Positions 61,901-64,000 of a stretch of DNA of 64,000 nucleotides are shown here, one piece after another. Under the pieces are notes generated by a model. The model ran no database searches. It was not told the DNA's origin and saw nothing but the letters and a program-made list of their open reading frames with translations. The translations under genes and the position numbers were made by a program. Within the stretch, counting starts at the first letter, position 1. Each line of letters starts with the position of its first letter. Source of the DNA: Phytoseiulus persimilis (Eukaryota; Arthropoda; Arachnida; Mesostigmata; Phytoseiidae); NCBI GenBank assembly GCA_037576195.1, contig CM075101.1:18352001-18416000 (forward strand), read 5' to 3'.

Positions 61901-64000
61901 GTCGTACTCGGAACGACATTTAAACGCATACCCTTTACGAACTACAACAAAGAGACTTGCATTGAGTCACAATATTCTACTTTTTTTAGAAACAAAGTTT
62001 TTCCCGGCTTTTGACCTGCTCGACATCGATGGCCGTTTCACTATACTTGGTTTTTGAGTGTGGAATGGAATGTCCTGAGGGTGCCCGATTCTCGGGAGTC
62101 AGAAACGATGTCTGCTGCCATATTCAGATTTCTTCAGAAGTTCAACCGACCGCATCAACCGAGAGATGCTCCAAAGAAGGTCACATGTTTGTGTTGTCGA
62201 AGGAATCATTCGTTCTTTGTGATCGACTTCTCAATTATCGAGTTCTTCCTCCTCGCGTAGAGAATCGGAAACAAGTCTCAGCGAGCTCGACTCAATACGG
62301 TCGGGCAGCAGATTCGTATAGCAGTCCTATACACTAGTCGCAAGCAGATGAGAAGACGAGTTCCTCACCGGACCACCGTTCACTTCTACTCTGAAGAGTT
62401 TTCGAATCAGAGTGTTCAATGAGTTTGAGCCTGCGCGTTCGATTGACATACCCGAGCCGATGCAGTATTCCTGTGTACGCTAATATTATCGGTTCCTCGA
62501 ATAATTGAGCTCATCTCTTCATTGATCCATGAGTTATGACATTTCATGATCGAATGATTGATTGAAACTATGAGGCCTCTTGGCGGCGCGACTTATCTGC
62601 GCACAAAAATGCTCAAATCTCTGTACGATAGCTGCAGAAAATGTAGATTTACTGTTCCAAACACGTAGCCGCTGGACCCGTAGCCATGCCCTACGATCAT
62701 CATGCTACACCAGACAAATGAGCATAAAGTCTGAACAGACAAACCAAGCTAGATGAAAATGACATGATTATCTAGTAAGATGATCACGCGTATCGACAAG
62801 AATAATGATATGATACCGAATCAATACCTCTCGTCTGTGGATTGCAACGAACACGATACACTGCCCATGAAGCCTGACGCGTAGCTTCGAGTAGCTCAAG
62901 TCGGACATGTGGGAGCCAGGAAATTGATATCCCTGCTTGAAATCGGTTCCCGAGAGAGTACGTCTCTGTATGACAGTACGTCTTCCGGGTTATCGGAGCG
63001 GTGCTTACGGGCACCGTGGCCTTCCGAGGAGATCTTCAGCGGTTATCGTGCTTCGGAAGCAGAAACCTCGTACGATGAGAGGATTCCATTGCAATATTCC
63101 ATCTATTTTGATTCCTCTCTCGGACTTTCACCCGTAGAGCAGACAGAGATTATTCATACAGTTCCAGGTGAGCAGCAGCGAGTGAGACGGAATATCGTAT
63201 CCTTATCGGGATACGGAGTTCTCAGATTCTGAAACAAAAGTCCTCATGCACGCTTGTGGTCCAGGATGAATGGTGCTGCAGCTCTGTCTGGGACAAATGA
63301 GAACTGTTCAAAGAATATATCCGCATCTTCAAGAACAACATTCGGTAGATGACTAGTTGGTTCATAAAATGATCGATGACAGTGAACCATGGATGCTAAG
63401 GTGAGAAAGATGACGCTGACAACATCAATATCCTTGAGACAGCAGGGAACTATCTTTAAAGAGCATATTGACGGAATTCGAGAAGCAAGTACGTGAAATC
63501 GATGTAGGTCCTCAGCGGTTGCAACTACGGTTGCTCTACTCCACCGGATATACAACTTTACGGAATAATTATACCCTTGAACAACCTTTTCGAGAACCTT
63601 ATAGTTACGACAACCGAGCGGTTCGTTAATTTTATCAGAAACAATGTCATTATCATTTTCACATTATTATCCTTATAATCCAATCTTTCGCCGCCTAACC
63701 CTCTACGAGGAGCTGTAAGGCAGATAGATGGAGGGAGCTGATGTTTTGTGGATGACGGCGATGATATGTCAGTAACGATGATTTCACGATCGTGAATACG
63801 ATTCTAAGTTGTACGATGACTATGAGAAACAGTTACCGAGAGGAAGGAAGCGGTTTTTACTTCGACGAGAACAAAACTCATGCAGAATCGACGTAGGGAA
63901 TGTGCTGTACGGCGCGTGGTCGTCGTGGTACGGAATTGCGACGTCGATGTACCGCTCGCGGTGTTTTCTTCTTCACCGTGTAACCATGACTGAACAGTTT
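58997..64000. other. Gene-poor right end
   Basis: I see no named gene. Open frames here are near chance length (the longest are about 108 codons at 62011-62337 plus and 62909-63232 plus, and 137 at 58927-59340 minus). AT content rises past 60.7 kb, with AT microsatellites, which suits intergenic or large-intron DNA. Confidence 0.35.
60757..60815. repeat. AT dinucleotide microsatellite, interrupted
   Basis: Two AT-repeat tracts, 60757-60782 and about 60795-60809, separated by ACATACAAAGCAATG-type sequence and followed by GTGTATAC. Confidence 0.9.

Overview
This window is eukaryotic nuclear DNA, probably from an arthropod. Genes are split by short GT-AG introns (mostly about 50-250 bp, often with GTGAGT donors), polyadenylation signals are AATAAA, and the recognisable proteins are animal families: an RBM19/Mrd1 nucleolar RNA-binding protein, a Tweety-family membrane protein, Dbp5/DDX19 RNA helicases, C2H2 zinc-finger proteins and a CUB/LDLa receptor-like protein. 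Base composition near 50% GC and the intron density would suit a mesostigmatid mite such as a phytoseiid, but I cannot prove the species from sequence alone.

Layout. 1-1720 (minus): N-terminal third of RBM19/Mrd1, running off the left edge. 3349-4944 (minus): a CUB-LDLa single-pass membrane protein in five exons. 7.2-8.5 kb and 12.1-14.6 kb: exon-like open stretches of unidentified plus-strand genes, unresolved. 8988-9737 (plus) and 11196-11987 (minus): two intronless seven-finger C2H2 genes on opposite strands with their 3' ends facing each other. 16.2-19.75 kb: a repeat block with a fold-back element, a minisatellite of about 38 copies of a 45-bp unit, an 86-bp tandem repeat ending in a hAT-like terminus, and a nested palindrome. 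21294-21806 (plus): a small secreted proline-rich protein. 23.36-24.05 kb: two inverted arrays of a 15-18 bp CG-rich unit.

25651-35908 holds the clearest duplication. A complete DDX19/Dbp5 helicase gene on the minus strand (25651-27794) faces a second complete one on the plus strand (33641-35908). A decayed, intron-bearing third copy lies between them (29373-30230, minus). Both intact copies have seven exons; the five from exon 3 to exon 7 match exactly in length, and every helicase motif is present.

37-41 kb (plus) and 46.9-47.8 kb (plus) contain further exon-like open stretches of unidentified genes. 43.5-45.4 kb is stop-poor, GC-rich and rich in CNG triplet runs, and looks like promoter/5' leader DNA. 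49040-55614 (plus) is a complete eight-exon Tweety (TTYH) gene of 527 residues with a TATA promoter just upstream. From 55.9 kb to the right end I see no gene I can name, only a possible alternative Tweety 3' exon and AT microsatellites.

The genes are ordinary eukaryotic neighbours, not an operon, and no shared pathway links them beyond RNA metabolism for RBM19 and DDX19. The unusual content is the helicase triplication and the repeat architecture of 16-24 kb.
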